Source: Lactifluus volemus
Taxonomy: Eukaryota; Basidiomycota; Agaricomycetes; Russulales; Russulaceae
Reading direction: 5' to 3'
NCBI GenBank assembly: GCA_022376515.1
Contig: WTXI01000006.1
Location: forward strand, 992,001-1,056,000
Length of the DNA: 64,000 bases
The number at the start of each line of letters is the position of its first letter. Position 1 is the stretch's first letter. Both the position numbers and the translations under genes were made by a program. Below the pieces are notes generated by a model. It had not been told where the DNA came from and ran no database searches. It saw only the letters and a list, made by a program, of their open reading frames with translations. Of this stretch, positions 12,767 to 24,209 are shown in pieces.

Positions 12767-13545
12767 CCTTTAGCCGCCTCCGTTCATAAGATAATGTATT
12801 GTAGTTGTTGTTCTCAGTTTGGCAATCGAATGCAGAAGTTCTTTTTTTTCTTTCCAAAAAGCGAAAAGTCTGGACCCTGGCTCCTCTCTTACCGCCATCC
12901 CCAGTTCCCCGCCCTAGGAGCCCCCCCCTCCCCCCTCACAAGGAAAAACAAAGGTGCCGTTACTATTGATAAGAACTTTTATTGATGTTTTGACTTATTA
13001 ACTTTGTACAAAACCCCTCCCTCCTCCCTCCTCTCCTCATATATATACCGTACTGGAATGTGATTTGCCACTTTTGAAACGGCATGTGAGCAGAAATTAG
13101 GTTTTTCAACCGCACCACAACCATATGGCGGGCCACTCTCCATTTTAAATAAATGAATAAAAATTTCAAAATAAAGTAAGAAAAGAGACAAGAGAAGGGG
13201 GGAGGGGGGGAGTAGTAGGGGGGGGGGCAGGGTAGGAGGTTGTTGCCAGGTGATAGCGGCGGTGGCGGTGGCTACGTGATCATATTGCCGGGGATACACA
13301 CACGCGGAACTTGAAAGGCACCGACTTAATGAGCTGAACTTGGTACCATAACCAGTACTTTGGGGTGAGGGGCCCGCTCTAGAAACGCACATAGCCAAAA
13401 CACACAATTGCGTGATGGCGGAGGAGGAATAATAAAAGCAATTGCAGATGTGTGTGCAGGGGCTATACGGCCATCACAAGTTTGTTTCCCATTTGTGGGT
13501 TGTCGTACCCCCAAAATCGGTTAGCACGGGGAAATGGTAGGACCG

Positions 13546-13573
13546 TGTGTGCGTTGTGTGTGTGTGTGTATAT
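13546..13573. repeat. TG microsatellite
   Basis: GTGTGCGTTGTGTGTGTGTGTGTATATG, a short TG-rich alternating tract in the same convergent 3' region. Confidence 0.75.
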
Positions 13574-13919
13574 GCCGTCCAACGAGTCCTCTCTCTTTTT
13601 TTTTTTTACCTTCTCGTACCGTATCGTTTGTCACAAAAACAATACGAACTATGTATGTACACAGACTCTATATATGTGGCGTCAGACACATCCGTGCAAA
13701 CGGACTTCCGCGGCTTGTCTCCCGCCCCAATTTTTTCACTTCCTTTCCCAGCCGAGCTATCACGGTCAGGTGAGTACACAAAATGTCTGTTCACAATGTA
13801 AGTACAGGTCCAGAGTAAATGTAACGGGAAAGAGGAATATTAAAAGAGTCCGCGCGAGCCGTCGGGCTAGCAGTAAATCGAAGGAAATCATATTAAGGAA
13901 AAAAAGAGCGCCTGCGCTC

Positions 13920-15585
13920 TCAATGTAGCACACTGCCTTCCTCACTCGGCTGCCGCCGCACATCTCGTATTGCGCCATTCCTGATGCCATCCCCGCCAAT
14001 CCGGGATACTCCGGGGGGTAATGGCCGCGTGCGAGCAACGGCGGCGTCCGCGGCGGAGGTCGGTGTGATGGGCGTGTGGAATGAGGCCTCTGACATGGGG
14101 TCTCCCGCTCTTGAGTTGACGTATGGATCCCTTTCATCCTCAGATTGACGTGACATGCCACTTGGTGACAAGAATGATACGGCTTCCTCATCGGTATGAC
14201 TAGGCAAGTCATCGTCGTCACCAAGCTCTTCGTTTATTGCTTTGCGCGCTACCACCGATATATAGATGAAAACGCCGACAGCTAGAATTATACCAGCGAT
14301 CTTGGCATAAAAACTCAAAGGATTCTCTTCTTCTGGGTCCGCCTCTCCGTCCGATTGAGATAGGCCAGGCCGACCATCGGGGGCAGTATCTTGGGGTGAC
14401 TTTGGCTGCACATGATAACGTGCAAAGGAGTGAATGGAAGAACCCAGAGCGGTGTGGATGATGACTTTGAAAAGTGACAGTGCTGTGCATACCAGGTATG
14501 TACGCAACGTAAGGGTCGGAGATGCACCGAGGAGGCAATTCATGACGTTGTAGGGATATGGAGCCAAGCGAATCAGGAAAAGTAATTGTGGTCGCTTCTC
14601 GATAGCACGAACAACCCGCTTGACAGAAGTCGCATTTGAGAGCCAGCGCGTGATCAAGTCGCGAAAAAGGTAACGCGAAAGCATGAATACGACAAAGGCG
14701 CCGATGAGAGCGGCCCAATATGAAAGGATGGCGCCAGCCCAGGGACCGAATGTATATCCAGATAAGACAATGAGGGTGGAATAGAGTGGTAGAGGAGCTG
14801 CGGGTATGCATTCAATGCCATTTAATTTCGGGTGGTGGACCGAATTTACTTACGAAACGTAGTTATGAATATGAGGAAAAAGAGAACGCCATACCCAAAA
14901 GTTTCGTCCTCTTTGAGCCAGGTGGACAAGTTGTCCAAACCTGTGGACGGAGACAGATAGACGTAAGCATAAGCGCGTATCATTCACCCCAATTGCGCCC
15001 GAGGGCAGGGCACGAACGGAGATAACATGTAATTATAGAACATACCTTGAAAAACCTGCGTTTTCCAAAACGCAATCGCAACCAAGAACCCAAGAGATGT
15101 CGAAAGATATACAAGCACAGGCAACCACGGCTTGATGATAGAGCAAAACCTAATCTTACGGGGGGGATGAAGATAGCCGGTATGTAGTGAGGGTAATGGC
15201 AGAGCAAAGTGGGAAGGTGTGTGATGTAAAGTTGGAGATGGTGCAAGGTGAGATGAAGCACTGGTGTAGTGAGATGTTAAGTGTCTAGGAGAAGCCACTG
15301 ACGATGAGCGCGACTGATGGCGCAAGGAGAGAGGCTCGTAAGCAACGGCTCGAGATGTGCTACCCTCCGTTTTTGTGAGTGACGTCTGAGGCACGCCATC
15401 AGGTCGAGATTTCTCGTCGATGAGGCTCTCTTCAAACCTGTGATAACGAGAAAGCGAACGAGATCGATTGTGGGAAGGATGGACGGATGACTGTGGTGTA
15501 CTCCGAGGAAGTAGCTGGAGAGAATGGGGTCCTTCCTGGTGGTTGAGGTACGTTCGAGATGCTGGACTGAATTTCGAAAGGTCAT
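13920..15585 (-). CDS. tvp38: Tvp38/TMEM64-family (VTT domain) Golgi membrane protein
   Basis: The core reads IPAAPLPLYSTLIVLSGYTF, then GPWAGAILSYWAALIGAF, then RPQLLFLIRLAPYPYNVMNC, the VTT/SNARE-associated core of Tvp38 and DedA-like proteins. Upstream, separate exons give a Ser/Thr-rich N-terminus and a first helix KPWLPVLVYLSTSLGFLVAI. Downstream are another helix (FYAKIAGIILAVGVFIYISV) and a cytosolic tail ending EGSVLH at 13920. The family is linked to Golgi/endosome trafficking, and later work on DedA/VTT relatives points to lipid scrambling; that part is family knowledge. The 5' end is unsettled: the exon starting near 15566 is in frame with the rest through an intron (GTACACC...CACAG), but I could not find an in-frame ATG. 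The ATG at 15585 is in another frame. Confidence 0.82.
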
Positions 15586-16139
15586 AGCAAAAGTAAAAAA
15601 CAATTAAGTCGAAGAAAGTAAGGGGCTTTCCGCAGCTTGCACTAATGATGGGAACTGATGTGATGATGTCGATCTGCTACGGCGGACGATGGATAGATGA
15701 TGATTGAGCAAGAGTAGACAAGAATGACTGTGGGTGAGTAAAGGATGTCTTGAAGGACCGTGGAATGGTAGAACGTCTTCGCCCCGGTCGAATGTCGGGC
15801 CAGTAAGGAAGAGGGGAAGAGGATGAGCGGGTAAGTCACGGTACGGCAAAGCCTGACCCGGCACTTAACGTACTAATTTTCCATCAAAGACCTGTCAACA
15901 TTGTTTGCGGTCCACTTGCTTACCGGCCACATCGGTCTTGGTCTCATGCCGTCTCTGACCTGCGCCCGTCTCGGATTTAGTTCTCACTCGATACGTCTAA
16001 CTCCTTTTATTCCTCCAAACATGATGTCTCGGCGAACGCTCGCCAAAGAAACCATCTGTCTATCCGTCGTTGCCTACACACCAACAGCAGTCATAGGCCA
16101 AGTCGTCACGCTCAATTTTATTCAAATCTCGTCCCAGCC

Positions 16140-16428
16140 ATGATACCAGTGGCTCTGCTCGGGTCCGCAGTTTATATGGTGGGTCAAGCTCATCCTCGTT
16201 ACCGTAACTATTCAACTGTGGGAATTCTAGGGCCTACAGCTCCTACAGACTCATTTGTTGCACGAAAAATACCTTGACGAGGCTCGTGCGCGTGTTGAAC
16301 AACTTGAGCGAGATATTGATACCCTGATACTCGAGAGAAGGAACTCGCCTCCCTCTCGTGAGGGTACTGACGCTGTCTTAGGCCCAAGAACAACGGGAGG
16401 TTGGTTTGAGTGGCTTAGGCGCGGATGA
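16140..16428 (+). CDS. Small membrane-anchored coiled-coil protein, unrecognised
   Basis: Two exons, 16140-16178 and 16231-16428, joined across a 52-base GT...AG intron, give 78 residues. The N-terminus MIPVALLGSAVYMGLQLLQT is a short hydrophobic segment. A charged helix follows with heptad-like spacing (HEKYLDEARARVEQLERDID), then a short tail rich in Gly/Trp. This is one membrane anchor plus one short coiled coil. The intron falls inside the hydrophobic segment and both exons are needed for it, which supports a real gene. I do not recognise a named family. Confidence 0.6.
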
Positions 16429-16768
16429 AAGGAGTTTGGAACATGACATATTATTCATCCAGATTATTCGATCATCTATCATACGTGTATTTGTGGTAGA
16501 AGCTTTAATGATCCAACGCGGTCGCCTCACGCCAATCGGGAAGCCCCGAAGTCTAACACGCGAGTACGGAGCTGTGGTCATCGGACAACACCCATATGGT
16601 ATCGATCAGAACGCCCAAAGAACTGATTCTACATATATCAAGCGAGCTGAAGCAAGACAAAGGTACGAGGGAAGCCAAAGGAATTTGGAATCAGAAGCTT
16701 AATACCTTCGCCTTGATGAGCGAGTTCCTATGACGATCGTACAGCTTAGACGAGCTAAACGGGGCCTG
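16429..16768. other. Short convergent intergenic stretch
   Basis: About 340 bases between the small + gene and the end of the Pex11 gene. A + frame (16406-16702) runs through it but overlaps the upstream gene in another frame and has no motif. Probably two 3' ends. Confidence 0.4.
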
Positions 16769-18121
16769 TCAGAGGACGTGCGGCAGAAGGCTAGTGCGTA
16801 ATGAGTACCTGAGAAGCGCAGAGGCCAGGCCTGTGAGCGCCTTGACGGCTTCTCTTCCTCGCTGCCATCTGAACACATCGTAGGCTAAATTGGGATACTG
16901 CATCAACCCAACCAAAGTTCACGCAGTTGTCACGTTACTCACATACGAATATCAAATCCATGAGCAATTTGGTCCGTTGGACCTGAAGCCAGTAGGCCTG
17001 CCGTTGTAATAGTTTCAATTCCCTATCGTCTACCTTGGTATTGTGAGGCGTGGATTTCGCTGTCGCGCCTGCCATTGATTCTGCGTAAAGACGCGACTCC
17101 ACTATTTGCCAGTTACCGATAAGCAGTCCCATCAGGATGCAACCTATTAAAAAACTTACCAGCACGCCGAGAGTTTGTAATCATGCCAATTTCCACGTTG
17201 TTCTCTACCAAGTCAACCAATGTGCTCGCAAACCAGCACCAGTCAGCGAAGCGCCCGGCGCGCTCGCCTGTTGGCCTCCCCAACAAACCCAGCTTGGAGC
17301 ACGTGGATACGTCGTCTGCAACAGCCTGGACGAGCTCTAATAATATGGGGGGTGGTGCATGCAGAAACGTGTGAAGTAAAGGTTTCCGGGGCGATGGTGC
17401 ACCCTTTGCGCCTCCTGCCGAATACACCGGGGAGGCAGAATGTTCGGCGAGGATGGACGTCAATGGCGTCAGCCAATTGAACATTATGAGGCACTTCCTG
17501 TCTCAAGAAATCGGAACATTAAACCTAGTCTGAGTTTTCCGGTGACTGGTCCGCACCGTGTAAGCGAGAGCCCGGAGACGGTGGATTCCAGACGCTGCAA
17601 TAACTCTACTTCGAACGCTCTTTTCTTGGTTCCCCGTAGCGGGACACGTCGCAAGATAGTACGGTGGAAAACCAAGTACGCTTTCATAGAATACTGTATT
17701 ATTTTCTGTATATTACCAAAAGCCAAAGACAATCAGTAAGAGTAGTGGCTGAAGAAGCAAAATAGAGTACAAAAGCCTTGTCCCTCCCTGAGCTAGTCTT
17801 GACGAACTCACGACAAATATCTTGAACATGAATCTGGCTCTTCGTGGCAGCCCTCTCTTGGCTCTCTTCCTCGTCAACGTCCGGCTCCACTTCGACATCG
17901 GCAGGGTGATCCTCTGGCTCCTCCTTATTTGAATCCACTTGCGAATTGAAAGGCGTTGTACCCGAGGTCATGACGGAAGTCCGAGGTGTTCGCGGAGGAT
18001 GAGCAGATTGAGGATTCATTTGAAACCCACTGGTGGGCATGGAATCAAATGTTAGTCGATAGAGACCCTCATCATGTTGTGAAGATGAAGAGGGGTGCCC
18101 CGGAAATGCAATATCAGACAT
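16769..18121 (-). CDS. pex11: Pex11-family peroxisome membrane protein
   Basis: The start MSDIAFPGHPSSSSQHDEGL at 18121 leads an acidic, Pro/Ser-rich N-terminal extension of about 100 residues. The Pex11 body then follows across introns: DICREFVKTSSGRDKAF joined to KIIQYSMKAYLVFH, then FEVELLQRLESTVSGLSLTR, a middle part with RFADWCWFASTLVDLVENNV, and a C-terminal part WLQVQRTKLLMDLIF joined by a GTATGT intron to YPNLAYDVFRWQRGREAVKA. The opening xxDKxxKxIQYxxK-like block is the family signature. Pex11 proteins tubulate and divide peroxisomes. The stop I favour is at 16769-16771. The 146-base gap to the + gene at 18268 makes a shared promoter likely. Confidence 0.88.
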
Positions 18122-18267
18122 GCAGGGTGTGAATGTAGAGGAGGAGAGCGATGACAGGCTGTTGGTAACAGCGCAGCGCACGTACAGCGCGCAATATCCA
18201 AACAGGACAAAACATACGCGCTTTTTGCCAAAGCGCGGTTTTATCTATCGCACACTTGATAAAAACC

Positions 18268-18895
18268 ATGGCAAGCTCAACATTGCCTGGCCTCCGCTCA
18301 CCCGCCAGCCCTCGTTCAGGCGCTACATCTCCTCGTCCTAAATTCGATTCGGACCAATTGAAGCCATACATCAAAAAGCTTCTCTCTTCAACGTTACAGG
18401 ACGTGACTTGGGCAGATTTCAAAGAAAAAGAAAGAAAGGGCGCATTGATGAAAGAGATTGGAGACCGAGTCAAGGAAAGGATGCTGGGTACGCATGTATC
18501 CTTACCACCCAACGGTCGAGACAGTCCACCTGAACTGCATACAGAGATTGAGCCAAGAGGATTGTGGGTAGTTGCACAATCGATATCACCTCATTAGCTC
18601 TTCCATTTGACCTCTATTCCTGAAGCAAATATATAGTACTGACGCAGTTTAACGAGAATGTGGGACAAGGTGGTCGGTGTGTAAAGTCACGTGACACACA
18701 CAAGCAGCCTCCTCAACTCTTCTATTTAGTGCTCATGTAGCTTGCCATTGGGAAGATTCGGATGCGGTTGTACAAGAGTATTGGTCACGGTACGTAGTAC
18801 GTGTATTCTTTTGACCACCTCCCGCCCACTGAAGGCCGTTACGGCAGGATTCATTGATATGTATTATTATCGCGTTTGCCGTACGGACTGTATAG
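18268..18895 (+). CDS. Tctex1-family dynein light chain
   Basis: The ATG at 18268 gives MASSTLPGLRSP, then DQLKPYIKKLLSSTLQDVTW and EKERKGALMKEIGDRVKERM. Short introns follow before EIEPRG, FKYIVLTQFNENVGQG, HVACHWEDSDAVVQEYW and a last exon DSLICIIIAFAVRTV ending at TAG 18893-18895. The core FKYIVxTxxxEN...GQG and the final strand pattern (SLICxxxAFAVRTV) are diagnostic of Tctex1/DYNLT proteins, dimeric light chains on dynein intermediate chain; the sequence resembles the TCTEX1D2/DYNLT2B branch. The donor of the last intron is most likely GTAGTACG, because the nearby GTACGT would put a stop in frame. Confidence 0.88.
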
Positions 18896-21800
18896 GTCAT
18901 TACGAATGGTCAAACAAATTGTCAAGTCCGCTATACCCACATCTCCTAAATTATATTTTTCAGGATGTCCGTTCTACAAGGATTGAGTTCCGCAACTCTA
19001 ATCCATTTTCCAGACAGATGCTGGAGTGTAATACTACACCCCTTTTGAGACGGTGTTCGAACCGACACCAAACGCCCCCGAATCTCCGTCGCCTCTCAAG
19101 TCGGCTATACTTGTACCCTTGCTGCCGCGGTTTGCCGGATTTGTCGTAGCATGTGCACCTTCCGAAAGATTACGAGATGGACATGGCCTACTCATTCTCT
19201 ATTCCCATGTAACCTTGAGCACCGCTGCGCAGGATCCTCCGCTCACCCGCCGAAGCCATACCTTAGGTTCCACGTCGTGGCGCTCCTTGTCACGGCATGC
19301 GGTGATGCGTGAGAAGTCTTGGACAGTCACCATGCCATGCTGTCTTCGCGCTAGTTTTGCCAGTTGAATAGTCGGCACTATCGCGTCTCGGATGGGGCTA
19401 GAGCGTTTTTTTCATTGGCGCCCTCTCATTTCTCCTTTGTCTAACGTAAACTCAGTGTGTGCTCTACTTGGATATCCATCAGAACCCCATGAACAGAACA
19501 CACCGCTTTAGGAAATACTTTCTCCAGGCTGTCCTAGGAAACGGCTGCCTTTGTACATTTAATTGCGCCCACGTCGCCTCGCTCGGCGGTAATTCCCTTC
19601 TACCCATGGCCTTCTTATCATCCGCGAGATCTAGAGATGAACGCCACCGCTCGGAGAACCAAAGTAGTCAAGCTCTTATCGCCTTCGGAGGAACTTACGA
19701 GGCTGTTGCTTAGTACGTGCAGCCGTCGGGAACCCGTCTTAGCATGATCTTCGCCATCGGGCCCGATTGTGATCTAGGTGGGTGAGAAACTGGGAACTCT
19801 CAAGTGCAAAATGAAAGTCCCCGGCCCTCCCCAAGTTATGCACCGTAAACGGTCGGCATGCCGCGTACTCAAGGAGGCCGTTGCACGCCGGTGGAGCGAA
19901 TCACGGATGGAGGAGATATTGAGAAAACAAGCGTATCCCGCGGAGAGGGAAAAAAAAAAGGCGTGGACACCGTATCTCGCAGGCAACCCAAACGAGATCC
20001 GGAACGCCACTTCCTGTTCGTTGTTGTTCGCTCCTTGGAAGTGATACGGGAGATAGCGCGAGACTGGCTTTTTGGCGACTATGAGACGTCTACTTGGACG
20101 GCGAGGTATCCCACCCCTCTCCGTCCTGGATGTTTCGTTCGGGCCAGGACCCGGTGAACCCCAACAAGCTGGTCCTGGGTTCTGCGCTGGCAAAATTTTC
20201 AAAAAGGGTCGGATAAGGCAGTCAGTCCATCAGATCCATCGCCAGAGTATTGGTAGCCATGTTCATTCTTGACTCGCTGAGGTCCGCGAGGCGACGACCC
20301 GGTGAGGTGAGTAGCAAAACGATTGGCCGTCCGTAGTGAATTATGAAACCACATCCTCCTCTCATCGGCATCTTGCAGCATGTTGCCTGTGCATCAAGGA
20401 AAAGATACGGACATCATCCCGTACTGTTACGAAGATGTTCTCCAATTTCTGTATTCGTCTGTAAACATTTTAATTACTTTCGTTGGTTCAAGGCTCAGCG
20501 AACTCAGCTCAGGCTAGTGTAGGCGCATCAACAAATCAAAAGCTAATCCGATGCGTAGTATGGCGTTTCCATACGCTGGTGGGAGACGCCGATATCGGAC
20601 GCGGAGCCCGTGTGGTGTTTGGTTGCATGCACCCTTCAATGTAAAGAGTCTTGCTGATCCGACTTCCCCGCTGCCCTTGCTCAAAACAGTCGGTGACTGA
20701 TGAGGTGCGCATCACTCGGAGGACATTCATGGAAGGGAGTTAAAGGGACCGTATTTCTACCGAACTGTCTCACGTGAACAACTTGTCTATCAATTGATCT
20801 GTGCTAATCCAATGACCAGTCAGAAATGTCACCAACGCCTGGAAATCATCGCCGTTAGGGTAGGAAAAATGTGTCGGGATACATGATGTTGTCAACAAAT
20901 TTTCTAATGAAAAGAATGCCCTTACGTGGCGCCCAAGGCGAGGCAGGTCCCCAAATTGCAATTCCGGGCGAAGCAACCCGCGGCGGGGTCCCAGATGGTG
21001 GGCTCAGGCCATTAATACCGCTGCAAAAACGTACGAACGGGAAATGATCCAAAGCTGCCGAAATTACAAGGCGCCTCGTTCAGATGAGGAGGCGAGTAGA
21101 AAGGGGGAGCTGACAATGTGTGACCATACCTTGGAGAATTCTGCCCAACATAGGCAAGCCGGGAATGAAGAGGGGACCCAGCAAGTACGTACATTGCGTG
21201 GCATTCTCAAACATAGCCCCAAAACTCGTCAATAAACGGCGGCTTTGGTGGTTTCTCTCAGGATAAGGAGCTCAGCAATCGGCGGCTTGCGGCTTGCGTT
21301 GCACATGCGGTCGATCAAGAGATTGGAGGGTGATTCTGTGGCCAAACACTGATGTGGTGCACAAGTTCGGCGGTGGTGCCAACTTTACACATCGGTAGTA
21401 CGGTTTATGCGCGCCGCATATCTGCGGCGGAGCGTTAAATGACCATGAACGTGCAAAGTCCCCTGTCGGATAGCCCCTAGCAGATAGCGTGAACTCGCCC
21501 GGACATTGATAACTTTGACACTTCATGTTAATAGGGCGGCAGTACATGAAGACGGAATAGACACCTCGTGGAAAAACAAGGACCCTAAGCCAAGACGCCG
21601 ATGAGGCGGATGTAATCTCTCTGATGCCAACAGTGGTCGCGCCGACGTCCCATGTGGTGAAAATGATAGACCGAGGTCCAGTTCAACCTGAGCAATAGAC
21701 ACCGAACGGAACTTTCCCTAAAGGTCTCGTTCAATCGAAAAATCACCGCCCTATGAGGTACTCTGCAAGTAGAAAGACCGAATCGTATTTGCATTGACAC

Positions 21801-21953
21801 GGGTGACCTGATAGGCGATAGAGTGGACACTGACAGTGAGTAGGCCATTCCAGTCACGGTCGCTGCGGCAGAGACGACGGATACACGTGACGAGGCGCGG
21901 AGACCGACGATTTTGATATTTTCTTACAGCTCTAACTCTGCATCGTCAAACTC
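18896..21953. other. 3 kb stretch without a convincing gene
   Basis: The longest open frames here are short, overlap on opposite strands and lack recognisable motifs. Weakly protein-like pieces exist: 19053-19367 (+) and several minus-strand fragments between 20770 and 21860 (one reads AMFENATQCTYLLGPLF-like if spliced), but none could be joined into a family. No terminal repeats or target-site duplications were noticed. It could be decayed coding DNA, a non-coding transcript or true spacer. Confidence 0.45.
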
Positions 21954-23938
21954 ATGTCGCGCGCTTTACCCATGGCCTCGGACTCAGACAGTTAACAACA
22001 TCTAGAATTTCTTCACGTTTCCATCACGTTCCATCATCTTCTCGCGTCATCACTACAGCCCTCACCTTCGATGTATCCGCATCCACCACCACATCGGAAC
22101 CCTCACCGACGGACTTGCTGATAGCCGCAAAAACGCGTGATCTTTTGAACAGCCTCGAAAGGGGAGATGCCAATCCGTCGCGCCCATGGGCTCACTATCT
22201 CGACCTGCTCAATTACATGGGCTTCGAGAGACTCCCTCTTGAAGTCCACCAACTTATGCTCAGAAAGTGCGTACCACCAACCAGCGTCATACGCGCAGCT
22301 AGTACAAGAGAACGTCGCGCAAGGTACTATCCGCATGCTCCGCACGCGTATGAGAATCGCTTTCAGATCGTGATGAAAAACATACGTTCGGCTGGGTGGC
22401 AAGCCGAGTTGGACGACTACCACTTCATTTTGGAGCAATTCGCTGCCGTCGGCCATTACGTTGGCTCCAAGAGAGTACTTCAGGAAATGGCGTTTGTAGG
22501 GATCGAACCACACAAAAAGACATACAGTTTATGCTACAAGCGTTGGCCCACCGACTATCGCTTCCTTGTTCCGAAGAACGGCGCCCAACCCTGATTGAAG
22601 AAACGACCAAGACAGCCAGGGACCTTCTCCGAGACATGCGAGCAAGGAAAATACCGTTGACTTCTGTCAACATGGACCTCGCCATTCGAATTCTGCGCGA
22701 AACGGTCGACGAGAAGGGTTTTGACGATCTAATCAAGTACAGCTATGGCATAGACCTTGCATATCCCGATCGCCTACCACTGGAGGTCATAGAACAGCAG
22801 GTGGCCTCGAAAGCCAAAGTCCCAGAGGCACGAGACCCTCCGTTGTATTCGCTACAGCCACTTTCTACCTCTGGGCTAAATGTGATAGTTGACATGTTGG
22901 GCCGTACAAAACGGATATCAAAAATGGCGCAGGCGTTCGAGGTACTTTCCCAACCTCTCCCACCATCAGCCGGTCGCCGTCATTCCTCTTCGATGAAGAT
23001 GAAGACGATTACTCCATCAACCCTCCTTCCAGCCCAGCCCTTCCGTTTGCATCACCGAACACCGTTACCTTCCAGTATCTCATTGAGCATGCCTCCAGGG
23101 CTGATCATGTGGTCTTTGCGCGACACTATCTTGTGCACGCCATGCACCTAGACAGGGATGAGGATCGACGCCTCAAGCGTGATCTATGTGTGTCTCCAAT
23201 CGATCAGATCGTCGCACCGCTCTTGGCGGTGAACAGGAGCATGTTTCTCTCTGTCTTTGGTCTCAGCAACCGTAAAAAGCACGGGGGGCTTATGTGGTGG
23301 ACGCTGAGGATGATCAAGCGCACCTTGCGTCGCAAGCACAAAGACCTATTCTGGTACAGATACAAGCGATCAATACGGTATGGCCAAGGGATAGCACTCG
23401 GCGGTGATGTCTCTGGTGCGGGCTCGGATTCAGAGAGGATAGCAGAGCCGACAAAAATGCTTCCGATTACGACCCATGCCGCACAGGAGAGTAGCTCTTC
23501 TGGTGTTGATCTGTCACAAGAAGCATCAGGCCCAACCTCACCAGGTTCCCCGCCTCTTCAAACCCCAGCATTTCCACCTGGCGACGACTCGATCGCAGCT
23601 TCCACGTCATCATCCAATCTTACGCCCCAACCGCGTCGATCGCTCAGCCTTCGCGTCTCAAGTCTAAGACAGACATCTTCGACCTCGATTTGGATTCTGA
23701 CCGTTCGCATTCCACACGGCCACCCCGCATCTTTGATATCGACACGCACATCTCCTTCTTGCAACGTGATGTCAAGCAGCTCGAGCAGCTAAGGTTGGAC
23801 GTCGAGGCTGTCTTTGGGCGCACGACTCACCGGATCAAAGAACGGCTCGGGAGGCGGGTGTGGTCGGGGAAAGATGTTTGGCTGGCTGATGGGCGAACTC
23901 GAGTTCCTGTCACCAAACAATTTTGGAAGAAAACGTGA
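21954..23938 (+). CDS. PPR-like (probably mitochondrial) protein, frame broken three times in this sequence
   Basis: The start MSRALPMASDSD is joined by a 66-base intron (GTTAAC...CTACAG) to TLTFDVSASTTTSEPSPTDL. The frame continues through helical repeats, for example YHFILEQFAAVGHYVGSKRV and LQEMAFVGIEPHKKTYSL, which is the two-helix PPR build with the EMxxxGIxPxxxTY end. Three shifts follow, each explained by one lost C: near 22533 (..TYSLC to LQALAHRLSLP), near 22959-22961 (VLSQPLP to TISRSPSFLF) and near 23648 (RRSLS to PSRLKSKTDIFDL). The last frame ends QFWKKT at 23938. Fungal PPR proteins bind organellar RNA; the target is unknown. Length about 640 residues if the frame is continuous. 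Confidence 0.65.
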
Positions 23939-24209
23939 ACTTTATGGTTCCGCAAGTGACGAAGTTTCGTCGTACACGAGAGAAGAGGCTACCATCATAG
24001 CCTTTATCCGCTAGGCTTCTTCCGAGCTCACCGTCCCCTGGGAGCAGGCACCTCGTGAGGGATATCTTCCGTGATATTGTCTTCATGAACTGACGCATTG
24101 TCCATTAAACAGAGCGTATATACCCCTCATGTCCTTTAGATTTCAATATCTGTAGGTTAATTTACGGGGTGCGTGTCCATAGGCCGCGATGTAATAAGTA
24201 GGTTCATCG

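Larger units (their letters stand above)
11715..13919. other. Convergent 3' region with simple repeats, no recognised gene
   Basis: 2.2 kb between the ends of the HSF-type gene (+) and the Tvp38 gene (-). It carries T runs (near 11857, 11978, 12006, 12632-12642 and 13600), alternating CA/TA/TG tracts and a G run near 13218-13228. The longest open frames, such as 12182-12442 (+) and 12275-12857 (-), mostly read through the simple repeats or show no motif. Confidence 0.5.

Noticed and set aside
12275..12857. Two long minus-strand frames through the microsatellite
   Set aside because: They read CA/TG repeats as Cys/Val/His strings. Not coding-like.
19021..19075. GTTCGAACC resembling a tRNA B box
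   Set aside because: The flanking bases do not form a 5-bp T stem and no A box or acceptor stem fits upstream.
19053..19367. 104-residue + frame PNAPESPSPLKSAILVPLLP...
   Set aside because: Protein-like in parts, but no family and no supported exon upstream. Left as part of the gene-poor block.
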